A DNA stretch of 43,900 nucleotides from Lentisphaerota bacterium. GTDB taxonomy: Bacteria > Verrucomicrobiota > Kiritimatiellia > UBA8416 > VGWJ01. The stretch covers positions 1 through 43,900 of the forward strand of contig VGWJ01000019.1 in the NCBI GenBank assembly GCA_016873635.1. The letters are read 5' to 3'. The notes under the pieces were generated by a model that was not told where the DNA came from, searched no databases, and saw only the letters and a program-made list of their open reading frames with translations. This document shows, piece by piece, positions 1 through 9,339 of this stretch (positions are counted from its first letter, which is position 1; each line of letters opens with the position of its first letter). The position numbers were made by a program, and so were the translations under genes.

Positions 1-571
1 CGGCGTTCTTCGGGATCAACACGTGCGCTGGGCGATGCATACGTCTCGGCAAAGGGCGGAGGGGGGCCGGAGTCGGGCGGGCTCAGAGGAAGGAAGGCCC
101 CGGATATGGGTTCGCCGGACGCTTACGTCGAATGGCTCAAGACCGTTCGGAAATGACAGCGCGCCGCTCCGCCGGTTGCGCTCTTTACACGCCAGAGCGC
201 GCTTGTTCCTTCGCCCCGGCCGGCAGGAACCGGCTTGACCCGCCATAGTCGCTGCGACGACGGCGGTCTTGTGACGGCGGAGCCCGAAGGGCGAAGACGC
301 ATCGCCCGGTACGCGCAGGAACGCGCACCGGACTGCCCGGAAGACCGGGCCCCGTTGTTGCCGTCCGTTGCTCGGCGCGCGACTACGCCGTGTAGTGCCG
401 CTGTGGATCCGCGACGCTCTGAAGGACGTAGACGTAAGAGTAGCCTTGCACCTGGCTTGCCCGGGCATAGTTCGGAGCGGAATGTAGTGGGGAGCCCGGC
501 TTCGTCCCGCAGCTTCGCTGCGGAACTGCGCCGGGGCAGGCTTCGTCCTCCGCTCCGCTCCGGACGAAGCC
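1..571. other. Gene-free stretch with hairpins
   Basis: I see no gene here. The open frames have no good ribosome binding site and no recognisable protein. Near the tmRNA end lie two hairpins: 507-523 (CCGCAG, loop CTTCG, CTGCGG) and 537-573 (12-bp arms CAGGCTTCGTCC and GGACGAAGCCTG). The segment at about 228-249, ending in cccgccatag, resembles the sequence at the right end of the window (43879-43900), which suggests a dispersed non-coding repeat family. Confidence 0.5.
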
Positions 572-573
572 TG
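537..573 (-). terminator. Hairpin at the 3' end of tmRNA
   Basis: Perfect 12-bp arms (537-548 and 562-573) with a 13-base loop lie immediately after tmRNA on the minus strand and share the last two tmRNA bases. There is no U-tract, so it may be a factor-dependent terminator, a processing signal or a repeat. One arm uses tmRNA bases 572-573, so the hairpin and the mature acceptor stem cannot both form completely. Confidence 0.35.
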
Positions 574-925
574 GAGGCGGGGGGAATCGAACCCCCGTCC
601 GAGCCGGAGTCACTTCAGCATCTACGCGCGTGTTCCGTCTTTTGAGTCTCGCTGCCGGAAACGCCGGCGAACAGGCTTAGCCGGCAGCCAGCGCCCTGTT
701 GGAGTCTCGCCCATCCCCCCGGACGCCCGGGTTCAGGACCAGCCTGCTGTCGTCGCCTCACTCCGCCCAGCAGACATCGGCGGGGAGACGTCGCGGTCAA
801 TTAAGCCGCGAGAGCCAGCTCTTCGTTGGCTTTTGTGTTTTGTGCCCGGATTTTTTACGAGGCCAACCGGACGTCCTCGGCGCGCAACTGGAGCTTCAAC
901 CAACCCGTCGAAACCAGTCGCCCCC
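572..925 (-). ncRNA. ssrA: tmRNA (transfer-messenger RNA)
   Basis: One-piece tmRNA of about 354 bases that rescues stalled ribosomes in trans-translation. The 5' end (GGGGGCGACTGGTTTCGACG, read on the minus strand) and the 3' T-arm/acceptor (GGTTCGATTCCCCCCGCCTCC) are the conserved tRNA-like halves, and GGGGGCG pairs with CGCCTCC. The tag frame lies at 830-801: GCC AAC GAA GAG CTG GCT CTC GCG GCT TAA, giving ANEELALAA, a typical degradation tag ending in LAA-type residues. After the discriminator A (572) the genome does not continue CCA, so the CCA end must be added enzymatically. A second rescue factor with a GGQ motif is encoded at 30617. Confidence 0.95.
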
Positions 926-1130
926 ATTACGAATGCCGAAGGCCGAGTGAGAAATGCCGAAAGCGGTAAACCTCCGGCACAGGATCAGTGCGGCCCTTCG
1001 ACCGCGAATATTGTCGCGCAGGCGGCTGGGAACATGCAAGCAGTATCTGCCGCGGTGTCGCGGTCATCGGCCGCCTTCGAGTTGACAAGGCGCGCCGCAC
1101 CTGCGAGAAGAATGGGCGCGGAGAAATCGA

Positions 1131-1757
1131 ATGACCGGGACGAAAGTCGGGCGGCTTCCGGCGCTGGGACTGACCGTGGGGCTGCTCTGCGGCTGCGCGT
1201 CGCACCCGCCCACCGCGATCGAGACGGTGCGCTACCCCCAGGTGGTGGGCGTTCCGCGCGACGCGGTGGATATCGTACCGCAGGCGCGTAATCTCGCGTC
1301 GCCCCGCGACCTTGCCGGGAGCCGGCGCGACCCCTCGGCGAAGGCGCAGGCCACGCTTCTGCTGTACCTGCAGCGCGAAGTCTCGCAGCTTCCGGTCCGC
1401 GGCCTGCGCGTGGTCGCGGATACGGAACGGGCCGGCGCGACGCTGCGCTGCGACCTGCGCTGCCACACTCACGTGACGCGGAACGCATCGATCGTGGCGT
1501 TGTTGCCCCTTCCGCGCAACCGCACCGCCACGGTCTGCGTCGAAAGCGAGCTGTACGATACGCGCACCGCCAGACTGATCGAACGCCGCGAGGAGTGGGG
1601 CTGCGTCCGGCAAAGAGGGCCGCTGTCCGGCGCGGACCGAACGGAGCCCACGGAAGAAGACCTGCGCGAATACCTGATCAGGAAGACGCTGGCGGGTTTG
1701 CTGGCCGCCGTTGAGAAGTGCAGCCGCTCAGGACTGCTTCCCGAAGCCGAATACTGA
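1131..1757 (+). CDS. Putative lipoprotein, unknown function
   Basis: A 208-residue protein of no family I recognise. The N-terminus (MTGTKVGRLPALGLTVGLLCGCASH) has a short basic stretch, a hydrophobic segment and a cysteine at about residue 22 in LCGC context. That is close to a lipobox, although Cys at -2 is unusual, so it is probably an outer-membrane or periplasmic lipoprotein. The rest is a soluble alpha/beta-looking domain with several Cys residues. The start is set by GGAG seven bases upstream of the ATG. It stands alone between tmRNA and the 2087 gene, on the opposite strand to tmRNA. Confidence 0.6.
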   Translation: MTGTKVGRLPALGLTVGLLCGCASHPPTAIETVRYPQVVGVPRDAVDIVPQARNLASPRDLAGSRRDPSAKAQATLLLYLQREVSQLPVRGLRVVADTERAGATLRCDLRCHTHVTRNASIVALLPLPRNRTATVCVESELYDTRTARLIERREEWGCVRQRGPLSGADRTEPTEEDLREYLIRKTLAGLLAAVEKCSRSGLLPEAEY

Positions 1758-1765
1758 AAGAAGGG

Positions 1766-1830
1766 AGAAGCGGGCACCCCGCTTGAGGGGGGAGCGGTCA
1801 GGGGTGTGCGAGGCGCCCGCCCTTTTTTCA
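1766..1830 (+). terminator. Probable intrinsic terminator
   Basis: Just after the 1131-1757 gene, a 7-bp hairpin (AAGCGGG-CAC-CCCGCTT, 1768-1784) is followed by a GC-rich stretch that can pair back to GCGGGC and ends in six T residues (1823-1828). The exact fold is ambiguous, but the position and T-run fit a terminator. The rest of the gap to 2086 holds only an A/T-rich patch (about 1880-1905) and no gene. Confidence 0.4.
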
Positions 1831-2086
1831 AACATCGACGTAAAATCTATAGCAGGATTCCGGCCACCTCCGCAACAGTTTTTTGAAGTTTATTTTTTCT
1901 TGCCCGCGGGGCCGTGTCGGCCGAGGATTTTGAAAGGCCCGGCGACGTCACGGGCGGTCGGCGGCAACCGGCGGCCGTCGCACGTGCATATCAGCGCTGA
2001 GACGGATGCGACACTTTGCCGTGAGACGGCGCGGAGCCGGCGGCCCGGTCGTGCGAGGACGCCGCGGAAACCGGCGGGAGCGATAC

Positions 2087-3139
2087 ATGAACCTCGGCGG
2101 AAGAGGCGCGTTGCTGTGGGCGGGGACGCTGCCGCTTGGCCTTCTGGCAGTGTCTCTACTGATTTTGCTGGTTCCCGCGCCTGATTCGCGTCCGGAACCG
2201 GACCCGGCGCCGTCGCCAGCCGCGCCGCCGCGCGTCGCTCCGGTTTCCGCACCGTTTTTCCCGGCAAACGCAGGCGAACGGCCGCCCGAAGTCGTGCCGC
2301 TGGTCCGCGGGTCCGAACCGCCAGGCATCAGGCCGCCGGCCGTTTCCGCGTCCGCGGGCGCAGGCGGCGCGGAGCAGGGACGGAGCCTCGTGGCGCCGCG
2401 CATGCCGGAGACGCCCGGTCAGCGGGCGCCTGACGCGCCGCAAGCGCCGGACGTTCGCGCGGCGCAGCCGGCGGCGGAAGTCCCCGTTGCCCGTCTGCGC
2501 GTCCGGGGACCGCCGGCACTGGAGGAGGTCGAGAACCGGCGCGCGGCCGATATGCTGGGACAGTGGATCGCCACGTACGGCGCGACGATCCTGACCTGGA
2601 TGAAGGACGCGGATATCGACGATGCCACCTATGACCGCGCGATTCTTTCGGCCGTGCAACGGATGAGCTACGCCAAGGGCCCGGAGGCCGCCGCGCTGTT
2701 CACGGCATTTGTCACGGCCGGACGCATGGACCGCATGACCGATGCGGGTCTCTACGCGCACGCCGTTTCGGCGGCCAAGGGGCTCGGGGCGGTTTTCGGC
2801 GCGATGGACTATCCCGCCGCCCTGGAATGGGGATTCGCGCTGCCGGAGGGATCCGCCGCGCAGGCGTATGTGCTCAGCAACGTGGCCTTCTCGCAGTCGC
2901 ACGGGGCGGCGCTGCCTTCGCTGCCGTGGATCAAGGACATGCATCCCGGTTTCGCGCGCGTGCGCGTGATCGCGGCGCTGGCCTACGGGCGCATGCTTGC
3001 GGCGCGGGACACGGTCTTGACGCCGGAGATCAAGCGGCAGCTTGACAGCGATGAATTCATCCCGGCACGGCTCAGCGAAATCGTCCGGGAATCCGCGCTG
3101 CCCGCGGAGGAGAAGCGGGTCCTGCTGGCGTTGCTGTGA
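2087..3139 (+). CDS. Membrane-anchored protein of unknown function
   Basis: A 350-residue protein I do not recognise. Visible parts in order are: one N-terminal transmembrane segment (about residues 9-30, ALLWAGTLPLGLLAVSLLIL), a Pro/Ala/Arg-rich, probably disordered linker to about residue 145, and a helical C-terminal domain that looks like repeated helical pairs (ADMLGQWIATYG, DDATYDRAILSAVQRM, DAGLYAHAVSAAKGLG). The start ATG at 2087 is preferred over the upstream in-frame candidate at 2006 because GGGAG lies just upstream and the membrane segment follows directly. It ends 10 bases before the end of the convergent D,D-carboxypeptidase gene. Confidence 0.65.
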   Translation: MNLGGRGALLWAGTLPLGLLAVSLLILLVPAPDSRPEPDPAPSPAAPPRVAPVSAPFFPANAGERPPEVVPLVRGSEPPGIRPPAVSASAGAGGAEQGRSLVAPRMPETPGQRAPDAPQAPDVRAAQPAAEVPVARLRVRGPPALEEVENRRAADMLGQWIATYGATILTWMKDADIDDATYDRAILSAVQRMSYAKGPEAAALFTAFVTAGRMDRMTDAGLYAHAVSAAKGLGAVFGAMDYPAALEWGFALPEGSAAQAYVLSNVAFSQSHGAALPSLPWIKDMHPGFARVRVIAALAYGRMLAARDTVLTPEIKRQLDSDEFIPARLSEIVRESALPAEEKRVLLALL

Positions 3140-3148
3140 ACCTGGCGC

Positions 3149-4192
3149 TCAGTAGTAGCGCAGGCGGCGGCGCGTTGCCAGCCAGGTGGCGACGAAGACG
3201 GCTCCCGCGACGAGCGCGGCGATGCCCAGCCGCCGCGGCCAGCGGCGGGGCGTCCGCGTGGCTTCCGGTTTCGCTTCGGCGACCTGCGCGGCCGGCGGCG
3301 GCGCGGGCGGCGGAGGCGGCGGCGCGGTCAGGAAACCGCGCGCGAGCAGCTCTTTGGCGCGCGCTTCGCGCACGATGCGGTCGCGGCTGCCGAGCACCAC
3401 GGCGATCACGCGGCGGCCGTCCTGCGCGGCGCTGGCCGCGACGGAGTATCCGCCGGCCCGGAAATATCCGGTTTTCAGGCCGTCGCACCCGGGCACCTCT
3501 TCGAGCAGACGGTTGTGCGTGCGCATCTCGAACGTGTTGTTGCGGAACCCGCGCAGCGGGGCCGAAGTATAGGCCAGGCTCTGGGGGTAGTTCCGCGTCA
3601 GCTCGCGCGCCAGGACGGCAAGGTCGCGCGCGGTTGAAACGTCGGGTTTCTGGCCCGCCGCCGGCGGCAGACCGTGCACGGAGGCGAAAACGGTGGAATG
3701 CATGCCCAGCCGCCGGGCGTGCGCGTTCATGAGCGCCACGAAGGCCTCCGTCGTGCCCGCGACGTGCTCGGCCAGCGCGACGGCCGCGTCGTTGGCCGAC
3801 TGGATCACAAGGGCGTAGAGAAGGTCCTCCACGCTGAAGACTTCGCCTTCCTTGAGATACACCTGGGAGCCGCCCATGCGGGAGGCGGCGGCGCTGACGC
3901 GGACCTGGTCGCCGAGCCGGAGCCCGCCTTGCCGGGCCTTTTCCAGCACGATCAGCAGGTCCATGAGCTTGACGATGCTCGCCGGATAGGCCGCGGCGTC
4001 GGCGTTGTCCTCGAAAAGCGTCGCGCCCGTGGCGGCGTCAATCACGATCGCGCCGCGATAGGGGTCGGCGGAAAGATCGGCAATCGGCGCCCGCGCGGCC
4101 TGCGCCGCGATGGCCGAGGCCAGCAGGGCCGCGGCGGCGGAGCCGGCCGCGGCGCGAAGGCGGGCGGTGGGCATGCTGTGGAATTGCCGCAT
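3149..4192 (-). CDS. D-alanyl-D-alanine carboxypeptidase (S11 family)
   Basis: Periplasmic penicillin-binding protein (347 residues) that trims the terminal D-Ala from peptidoglycan pentapeptides. All three active-site motifs are present: SIVK (Ser72-Lys75), SAN (132-134) and KTG (240-242). The N-terminus carries an export signal (residues 12-34). The C-terminus has a Pro/Ala-rich linker and a hydrophobic segment (about 322-340) followed by RRRLRYY. This looks like a true membrane anchor rather than the amphipathic anchor of E. coli DacA. AGGAG six bases before the ATG supports start 4192. It is divergent from lgt with 52 bases between the starts. Confidence 0.92.
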   Translation of the reverse strand: MRQFHSMPTARLRAAAGSAAAALLASAIAAQAARAPIADLSADPYRGAIVIDAATGATLFEDNADAAAYPASIVKLMDLLIVLEKARQGGLRLGDQVRVSAAASRMGGSQVYLKEGEVFSVEDLLYALVIQSANDAAVALAEHVAGTTEAFVALMNAHARRLGMHSTVFASVHGLPPAAGQKPDVSTARDLAVLARELTRNYPQSLAYTSAPLRGFRNNTFEMRTHNRLLEEVPGCDGLKTGYFRAGGYSVAASAAQDGRRVIAVVLGSRDRIVREARAKELLARGFLTAPPPPPPAPPPAAQVAEAKPEATRTPRRWPRRLGIAALVAGAVFVATWLATRRRLRYY

Positions 4193-4244
4193 TGTCGTCT
4201 CCTGGAATCCCGGGTATCCTTCCAGACGCTTTCTTGGGGGACAA

Positions 4245-5048
4245 GTGAAAACGGCGGGCGTCCTGGTTTGGAACGTGGATCCGGTGCTGCTCCATCTGGG
4301 GCCGCTGGAACTGCGCTACTACGGCATCTTCTTCGCGCTGACGGTCATCGGCGGCTACATGCTGTTCGAGCGCAGGATGACCGCTCTCGGATACCCGCGC
4401 GACCTGGCGGCGCGCTTCCTCCTGTACGCGGTGGCCGGGCTGACCGTCGGCGCCCGGCTGATGCACTGCCTCGCATACCGGCCGGATTTCTACCTGCGCA
4501 ACCCGCTTGAGATCCTGAAGGTGTGGAGCGGCGGGCTGGCCAGCCACGGCGCGGCCGTCGGCTTGCTTCTCGCCGGCGCGCTGTTCGCGCGGGTTACGCG
4601 GACGCCGTTCGTGGACGTGGCCGACTGCGGCGTCTTCGCCGCCGGCGTGGGGGCCGCGCTGGTGCGGCTGGGCAACTTCTTCAACAGTGAAATCGTGGGC
4701 CGCGTTACGGCGGCGCCCTGGGCCGTGCGGTTCATGCGCCGCGACGGTCTGCCGCGGCACCCCTCCCAGGTCTACGAAGCGCTGGGCGCGGCCGTCATCC
4801 TGGGCGCCATGCTGGCCCTTGCGGCGCGCGGACGCGGGCGCCCGCGCGGTTTCTATTTCGGGTTCTTCATGACGGCCTACTTCGCCTTCCGTTTCGGCGT
4901 GGAGTTTTTCAAGGAATACCACACGCTGCGCGCGGGGCTCACGATGGGTCAGTATCTGAGCGTTCCGTTTTTGCTGGTCGGCCTGCTCGCGCTGCTGCGC
5001 GGCCGGCGGGCCGGCTGCCGCGCGGCGGCGGGGCTGTCCGGCCCATGA
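4245..5048 (+). CDS. lgt: Prolipoprotein diacylglyceryl transferase
   Basis: Inner-membrane enzyme (267 residues) that transfers diacylglycerol from phosphatidylglycerol to the lipobox cysteine of prolipoproteins. The Lgt signature is clear (VRLGNFFNSEIVGR), as is HPSQVYEA, and there are about seven hydrophobic segments. Length is normal for the family. A GTG at 4245, with GGGGGA four to five bases upstream, is the likely start; the longer open frame from 4110 would overlap the divergent carboxypeptidase. The stop overlaps the ATG of the next gene (ATGA), implying translational coupling with the activase-type protein. Confidence 0.95.
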   Translation: MKTAGVLVWNVDPVLLHLGPLELRYYGIFFALTVIGGYMLFERRMTALGYPRDLAARFLLYAVAGLTVGARLMHCLAYRPDFYLRNPLEILKVWSGGLASHGAAVGLLLAGALFARVTRTPFVDVADCGVFAAGVGAALVRLGNFFNSEIVGRVTAAPWAVRFMRRDGLPRHPSQVYEALGAAVILGAMLALAARGRGRPRGFYFGFFMTAYFAFRFGVEFFKEYHTLRAGLTMGQYLSVPFLLVGLLALLRGRRAGCRAAAGLSGP

Positions 5049-8000
5049 GCGCGCCGGCCGCGTATCTCGGCGTGGACGCCGGAACCGAGAACGTGCGCGT
5101 TTCCGTCGCCGAGCGCCGCGACGGAAGGCTGATCATCGTCCGGCGCGCCGCGGCGGCGCACGGCGGACGCCTGCGCGGAGGCCTGGATCGCCTTCTGGGG
5201 GCCATGCCTCTTTCCGCTTTCGCGGGCGCCGCCGCCAGCGGACGGCGCGCCGGGGCGCTGCGCCTGGCGGGCGTGCCTGAACCGCGGGCGCTGGCCGAGG
5301 GTTTTGCGGCGGCGCACCCGGACGTGGCGCGGGCCACGCTGGTCAACATCGGCAGCCGCGGCTTCGGGGTGCTGGAACTGCGGTCGGCGCGCGACCACGT
5401 CTACCGCCGCAACAACCGGTGTTCGCAGGGCACGGGCAGCTTCCTGACGCAGCTCACGGGGCGGCTGGGGCTGCGGCCCGAAGAAGCCGACGCCCTGTGC
5501 GCGGGGGTGGCGCATCCGGCCGCGCTTTCCGGACGCTGCCCCGTGATCCTGAAGACGGACATGACCCATCTCGCCAACCGGGGCGAGCCGCGGGAGGCGA
5601 TTCTGGCCGGGCTTTTTGACGCGGTGGCCGAGAACGTCGAGGCGCTGATCAGGCGCGACACCGCGCCGCCGGACGTCTACCTGTGCGGCGGCGTGTCGCG
5701 CTCGCTGCGCCTCCGCGCCCACATGCGTCGTTTTCTCGAGGCGCGCGGCATGCGCCTGCGCGGGGAGCCCGGCGAGGCGTCCTTGTTCTACCAGTCCGAC
5801 GGCGCGGCGCTGGAAGCGGCGCGCCTGGGGTTGCCCCTGCCCGGGGGTGAGACGATTTACGCGGCCGACAGCGCCGGGTCGTTTGAGCGCATCAAGCCCC
5901 CCCGCGCGGCGCTGGCCCTGGTCCGGACGGGCGAGGGGGCCCGCGGGACGGCCGGCGCGCGCGTGATCGTCGGGCTGGACATCGGATCGACCGGCGCCAA
6001 GGCGCTGGCCCTGGACGCGGCGCAGCGCCGGCCGGTGTGGCGCCGGTACGTGCCCACGGCGGGCGATCCGGCCGGCGCCGCCGGCGGCCTGGTGCGCGCG
6101 TTCCTGGAGGGGATCGGCGCGGGCGTTGCCGTGCACGGGGTGGGCGTCACCGGCTCGGGGCGCGAGATTGTGGGCTCGATGCTGCGGGCCTGCGTGGCGC
6201 CGGAGCGCGTGCGCGTGATCAACGAGATTGTTGCGCACGCCGCCGGCGCGCTGCACTACGACCCCGGCGTCGACACCATTTTCGAGATCGGCGGGCAGGA
6301 CGCGAAGTACGTGCGCCTGCAGGACGGCGAGGTGTGCGAGGCGGCGCTGAACGAGGCCTGCTCGGCCGGGACGGGCTCTTTCATCGAGGAACAGGGCCGC
6401 CGCGTGGCCGGCCTCCGCGGCGCGGACGAGCTGGCGGCGGAAGCGTTGCGCGCCGAAAGCGCGGTATCGTTCGGCCAGCACTGCTCGGTGTTCATGGCCG
6501 AGATCATCGAAGAGGCGCTGGGTTCGGGCGTGCCGCGCGAGGCGGTGGCGGCCGGCATCTACGACTCGGTGGTGCTCAACTTCCTCAACCGCGTCAAGGG
6601 CGCGCGGCCGATCGGCCGCAAGGTGTTCTGCCAGGGCATGCCGTTCGCGTCGCCGGCCCTGGCCGCCGCCGTGGCGGGCCGGATCGGGCGCGAGGTCATC
6701 GTGCCGCCGGAGCCGGGTTTCACGGGGGCGCTGGGCGTCGCGCTGCTGGCGCGGAAGGAGCTCGGCGCGACCGGCGACGGCCTGGACCTGCGCGCCTTCG
6801 GCGCGGCGCGGCTGGTGGCGCGCGATACGTTTGTGTGCCGGTCGAGGCGGGGTTGCGGCGGGGCGGGCAACCGCTGTCGCATCGACCGCCTGCGCGTGAG
6901 CGTGGCGGGGCGCGAACGCCGGTACGTCTGGGGAGGAAGCTGCGCGCTTTTCGCGCGCGGGTCGGGGACGCGCGCGCTGCCGGACATGACGCCGGACCCG
7001 GTGCGGGAGCGGCGCGAAGCCGCGCGCGCGCTCGCGGCCGGACTGTCCGCGCCGCGCGGGCGCCCCGTGATCGGGCTGTCGGACGAGTTCGCGCTGAAAG
7101 GTTTGTTCCCGTTCTTCGCGACGTTCCTGCACGCGCTGGGTTTCGATCTGTGCGTGCCGGGCAGGGCGGGAAGGGAGGCGCTGAAACGCGGCATCGAGGA
7201 GCTGCACGCGCCGCTGTGCGCGCCCATGCAGCTTTTCGCCGGAGCGCTGGCCGGCCTGCGGGAGCAGCGGCCGGCGCATCTGTTCGTGCCGATGCTGGTT
7301 GACCTGCCGCGCGCCGAGGGGGCGGCGACGTCGACCGCCTGCCCCCTGAGCCAGGCAAGCGCGGACCTGCTGGCGGCCGGCGCCGGCGCGGCGGCCGGCG
7401 CGCGCCTGCACGCGCCCGTGATCCGCATGGGACCCGGCAATCTGCGCTCGGCGTTGTTCCGCGGGTCGGTGGAAGGCGTTGCGCGCGACTTCGGCGTGCG
7501 CGGCCGCGCGGTTCGGGAAGCGGCCTACGCGCGGGCGCTGGACGCCCAGGAGCGTTTCGACGCGGAGCTGTCGGACCGCGGCCGCGCGGCGCTCGAGTTC
7601 GCGGCGCGGCGCGGCATGATCGCGGTCGTGCTGCTGGGCCGGCCCTACACGCTGCACAACGACGTTCTCAATTCGAGCGTGCCGCGCCTGCTGCGCGAAC
7701 TGGGGGCGTTGGCCGTGCCGGTCGACGCCTACCCCGTGGGCGCGGACGTGCCGCCGGACAGCGCGCTGTACTGGGGCTACGGCCAGGCCAACGCGCGCGC
7801 CGCGCGGGAAGTGCGGCGCACGCCGGGCCACTACGCCGTATTCTGCTCGAACTACTCCTGCGGACCGGACAGCTTCGACTTGCACCTGGTCACGCGCATC
7901 ATGCGGGGCAAGCCCTTTGCGGTGATCGAGACCGACGGCCATTCCGGCGACGCGGGCACCAAAACGCGGCTGGAAGCCTTCCTGCATTGCGCGGAGGCGC

Positions 8001-9328
8001 ACCATCGCGCGGAGACCTCCGGCCGGCGTCGCGCGGCGGCGGCGGCGGCGCGGCCGGCGGCGGCGGCGACGCTGGATGAAGTGCGGGCAAGCGGAGAAAC
8101 GCTGCTCATACCGCGCATGGGCGAGAACGCCGAAGTCCTGGCCGCCTGCCTGCGGGCCGACGGCTACCGGTGCGAGGCGCTGCCCCTTCCGGACCGCGAC
8201 GCGCTGGCGCTCGGCCGCGCCTGCACTTCGGGCAAGGAATGCCTGCCTGCCGTGGTCACCCTGGGCAGCCTCCTGCAGCGGCTGGAGCGCGGAGCGGGCG
8301 GCGAGCGGCTGGCCTTCCTCATGCCCACGGCCAGCGGGCCGTGCCGCTTCGGAATGTACAGCCTGCTGCACCGGATGATCCTCGGCGAGTCGCGGCACGG
8401 CGCGCGCGTGAGGGTGGTATCGCCGCACAGCGCGGACTATTTCGCGGGCATATCGCGCGGCCTGGCCGTGAAAGCGTTCGCCGCGTTCTTCGCCTGCGAC
8501 GTGCTGTACGACGCGCTGCTCGATGCGCGGCCCGCGGAACGCGCGCCGGGAGCCGCGCAGGCGGTCTACGACCGCTGGTACCGCCGCCTGCTCGCCGGAC
8601 TGGAACGCGCGCCGTCGCCGCCGGCGGGGAAGGCCCTGGGGCAGGCCCTCAACGGCGTTTTCGGCCTGGGCGGCCTGTTGCGCGCCGCGGCCGCGGACTT
8701 TGCGGCGGCCCGCGATGCGGCGCGCGATCTGCCGGGCGTGGCCCTGGTCGGCGAGATCTACGTGCGCCTGGATCCCTTCGCCAATGACGAGGTCGTCCGC
8801 GGGCTGGAGCGGCGCGGGGTCCGGGTCAGGCTCGCCCCCTTTCACGAGTGGATCGACTACGTGCAGTGGCTGAACAGCGCCGGGCCCGACCGGCGCCCCG
8901 CGCGCCCGGCGCGCGGACGCGCGGCGGGCGCGCTGGCCCGGCTGATGCGCGACCGGATCGAGGACCGTCTCTACGGGGCCGCGGCCGGGCCGCTGTCCTG
9001 GCCCCGGCGCGCCACCGCGCTCGACGCCGTGCGCGCCGCCGAAGGATTGCTGCGCCGCGAGCTGGCGGGCGAGGCGATCCTCACGCTCGGTTTCGCGCTG
9101 CACGAATTCCTGCGCGGGCGCGTGCATGGCGCGGTGAACGTGGGACCGCTGGAGTGCATGCCGGGCCGCGTGGCGGAGGCGCAGTTCGTGCGGGCCGGCG
9201 AACGCCACGGGCTGCCGGTCACGACCGTGTTCCTCAACGGCGATGCGATGGATTCGGCGCCGCTGGACGACCTGGTTTACCGCGTTCAAAGGAGTTTCCG
9301 CTTGTCTGGCGTCGCCGCCGACCGATAA
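5045..9328 (+). CDS. Giant acyl-CoA dehydratase activase-related protein (BadF/HgdC x2 + DUF2229)
   Basis: A 1427-residue cytoplasmic protein. Residues 1-290 form a first BadF/BadG/BcrA-type ATPase domain (YLGVDAGTENVRVS, NNRCSQGTGSF). Residues 305-600 form a second, better conserved one (VGLDIGSTGAKALAL, EIGGQDAKYVRL, EACSAGTGSF, HCSVFMAEII); the two Cys match the positions that ligate the shared [4Fe-4S] cluster in HgdC-type activases. From about 670 to the end runs a DUF2229/HgdB-like region with family cysteines (CAPMQ, TACPLSQ, FCSNYSCGPDSF, TSGKECLP). Relatives use ATP to drive low-potential electron transfer to dehydratases or double-cubane cluster proteins. The substrate of the fused ~1400-residue family is unknown. 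It is coupled to lgt by a 4-base overlap. A 1480-codon open frame on the other strand is a composition shadow. Confidence 0.88.
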   Translation: MSAPAAYLGVDAGTENVRVSVAERRDGRLIIVRRAAAAHGGRLRGGLDRLLGAMPLSAFAGAAASGRRAGALRLAGVPEPRALAEGFAAAHPDVARATLVNIGSRGFGVLELRSARDHVYRRNNRCSQGTGSFLTQLTGRLGLRPEEADALCAGVAHPAALSGRCPVILKTDMTHLANRGEPREAILAGLFDAVAENVEALIRRDTAPPDVYLCGGVSRSLRLRAHMRRFLEARGMRLRGEPGEASLFYQSDGAALEAARLGLPLPGGETIYAADSAGSFERIKPPRAALALVRTGEGARGTAGARVIVGLDIGSTGAKALALDAAQRRPVWRRYVPTAGDPAGAAGGLVRAFLEGIGAGVAVHGVGVTGSGREIVGSMLRACVAPERVRVINEIVAHAAGALHYDPGVDTIFEIGGQDAKYVRLQDGEVCEAALNEACSAGTGSFIEEQGRRVAGLRGADELAAEALRAESAVSFGQHCSVFMAEIIEEALGSGVPREAVAAGIYDSVVLNFLNRVKGARPIGRKVFCQGMPFASPALAAAVAGRIGREVIVPPEPGFTGALGVALLARKELGATGDGLDLRAFGAARLVARDTFVCRSRRGCGGAGNRCRIDRLRVSVAGRERRYVWGGSCALFARGSGTRALPDMTPDPVRERREAARALAAGLSAPRGRPVIGLSDEFALKGLFPFFATFLHALGFDLCVPGRAGREALKRGIEELHAPLCAPMQLFAGALAGLREQRPAHLFVPMLVDLPRAEGAATSTACPLSQASADLLAAGAGAAAGARLHAPVIRMGPGNLRSALFRGSVEGVARDFGVRGRAVREAAYARALDAQERFDAELSDRGRAALEFAARRGMIAVVLLGRPYTLHNDVLNSSVPRLLRELGALAVPVDAYPVGADVPPDSALYWGYGQANARAAREVRRTPGHYAVFCSNYSCGPDSFDLHLVTRIMRGKPFAVIETDGHSGDAGTKTRLEAFLHCAEAHHRAETSGRRRAAAAAARPAAAATLDEVRASGETLLIPRMGENAEVLAACLRADGYRCEALPLPDRDALALGRACTSGKECLPAVVTLGSLLQRLERGAGGERLAFLMPTASGPCRFGMYSLLHRMILGESRHGARVRVVSPHSADYFAGISRGLAVKAFAAFFACDVLYDALLDARPAERAPGAAQAVYDRWYRRLLAGLERAPSPPAGKALGQALNGVFGLGGLLRAAAADFAAARDAARDLPGVALVGEIYVRLDPFANDEVVRGLERRGVRVRLAPFHEWIDYVQWLNSAGPDRRPARPARGRAAGALARLMRDRIEDRLYGAAAGPLSWPRRATALDAVRAAEGLLRRELAGEAILTLGFALHEFLRGRVHGAVNVGPLECMPGRVAEAQFVRAGERHGLPVTTVFLNGDAMDSAPLDDLVYRVQRSFRLSGVAADR

Positions 9329-9339
9329 GTACGGGTTGC

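Noticed and set aside
16-468. Possible small genes at the left edge
   Set aside because: No ribosome binding site, no recognisable sequence, and overlapping frames on both strands; likely non-coding repeat.
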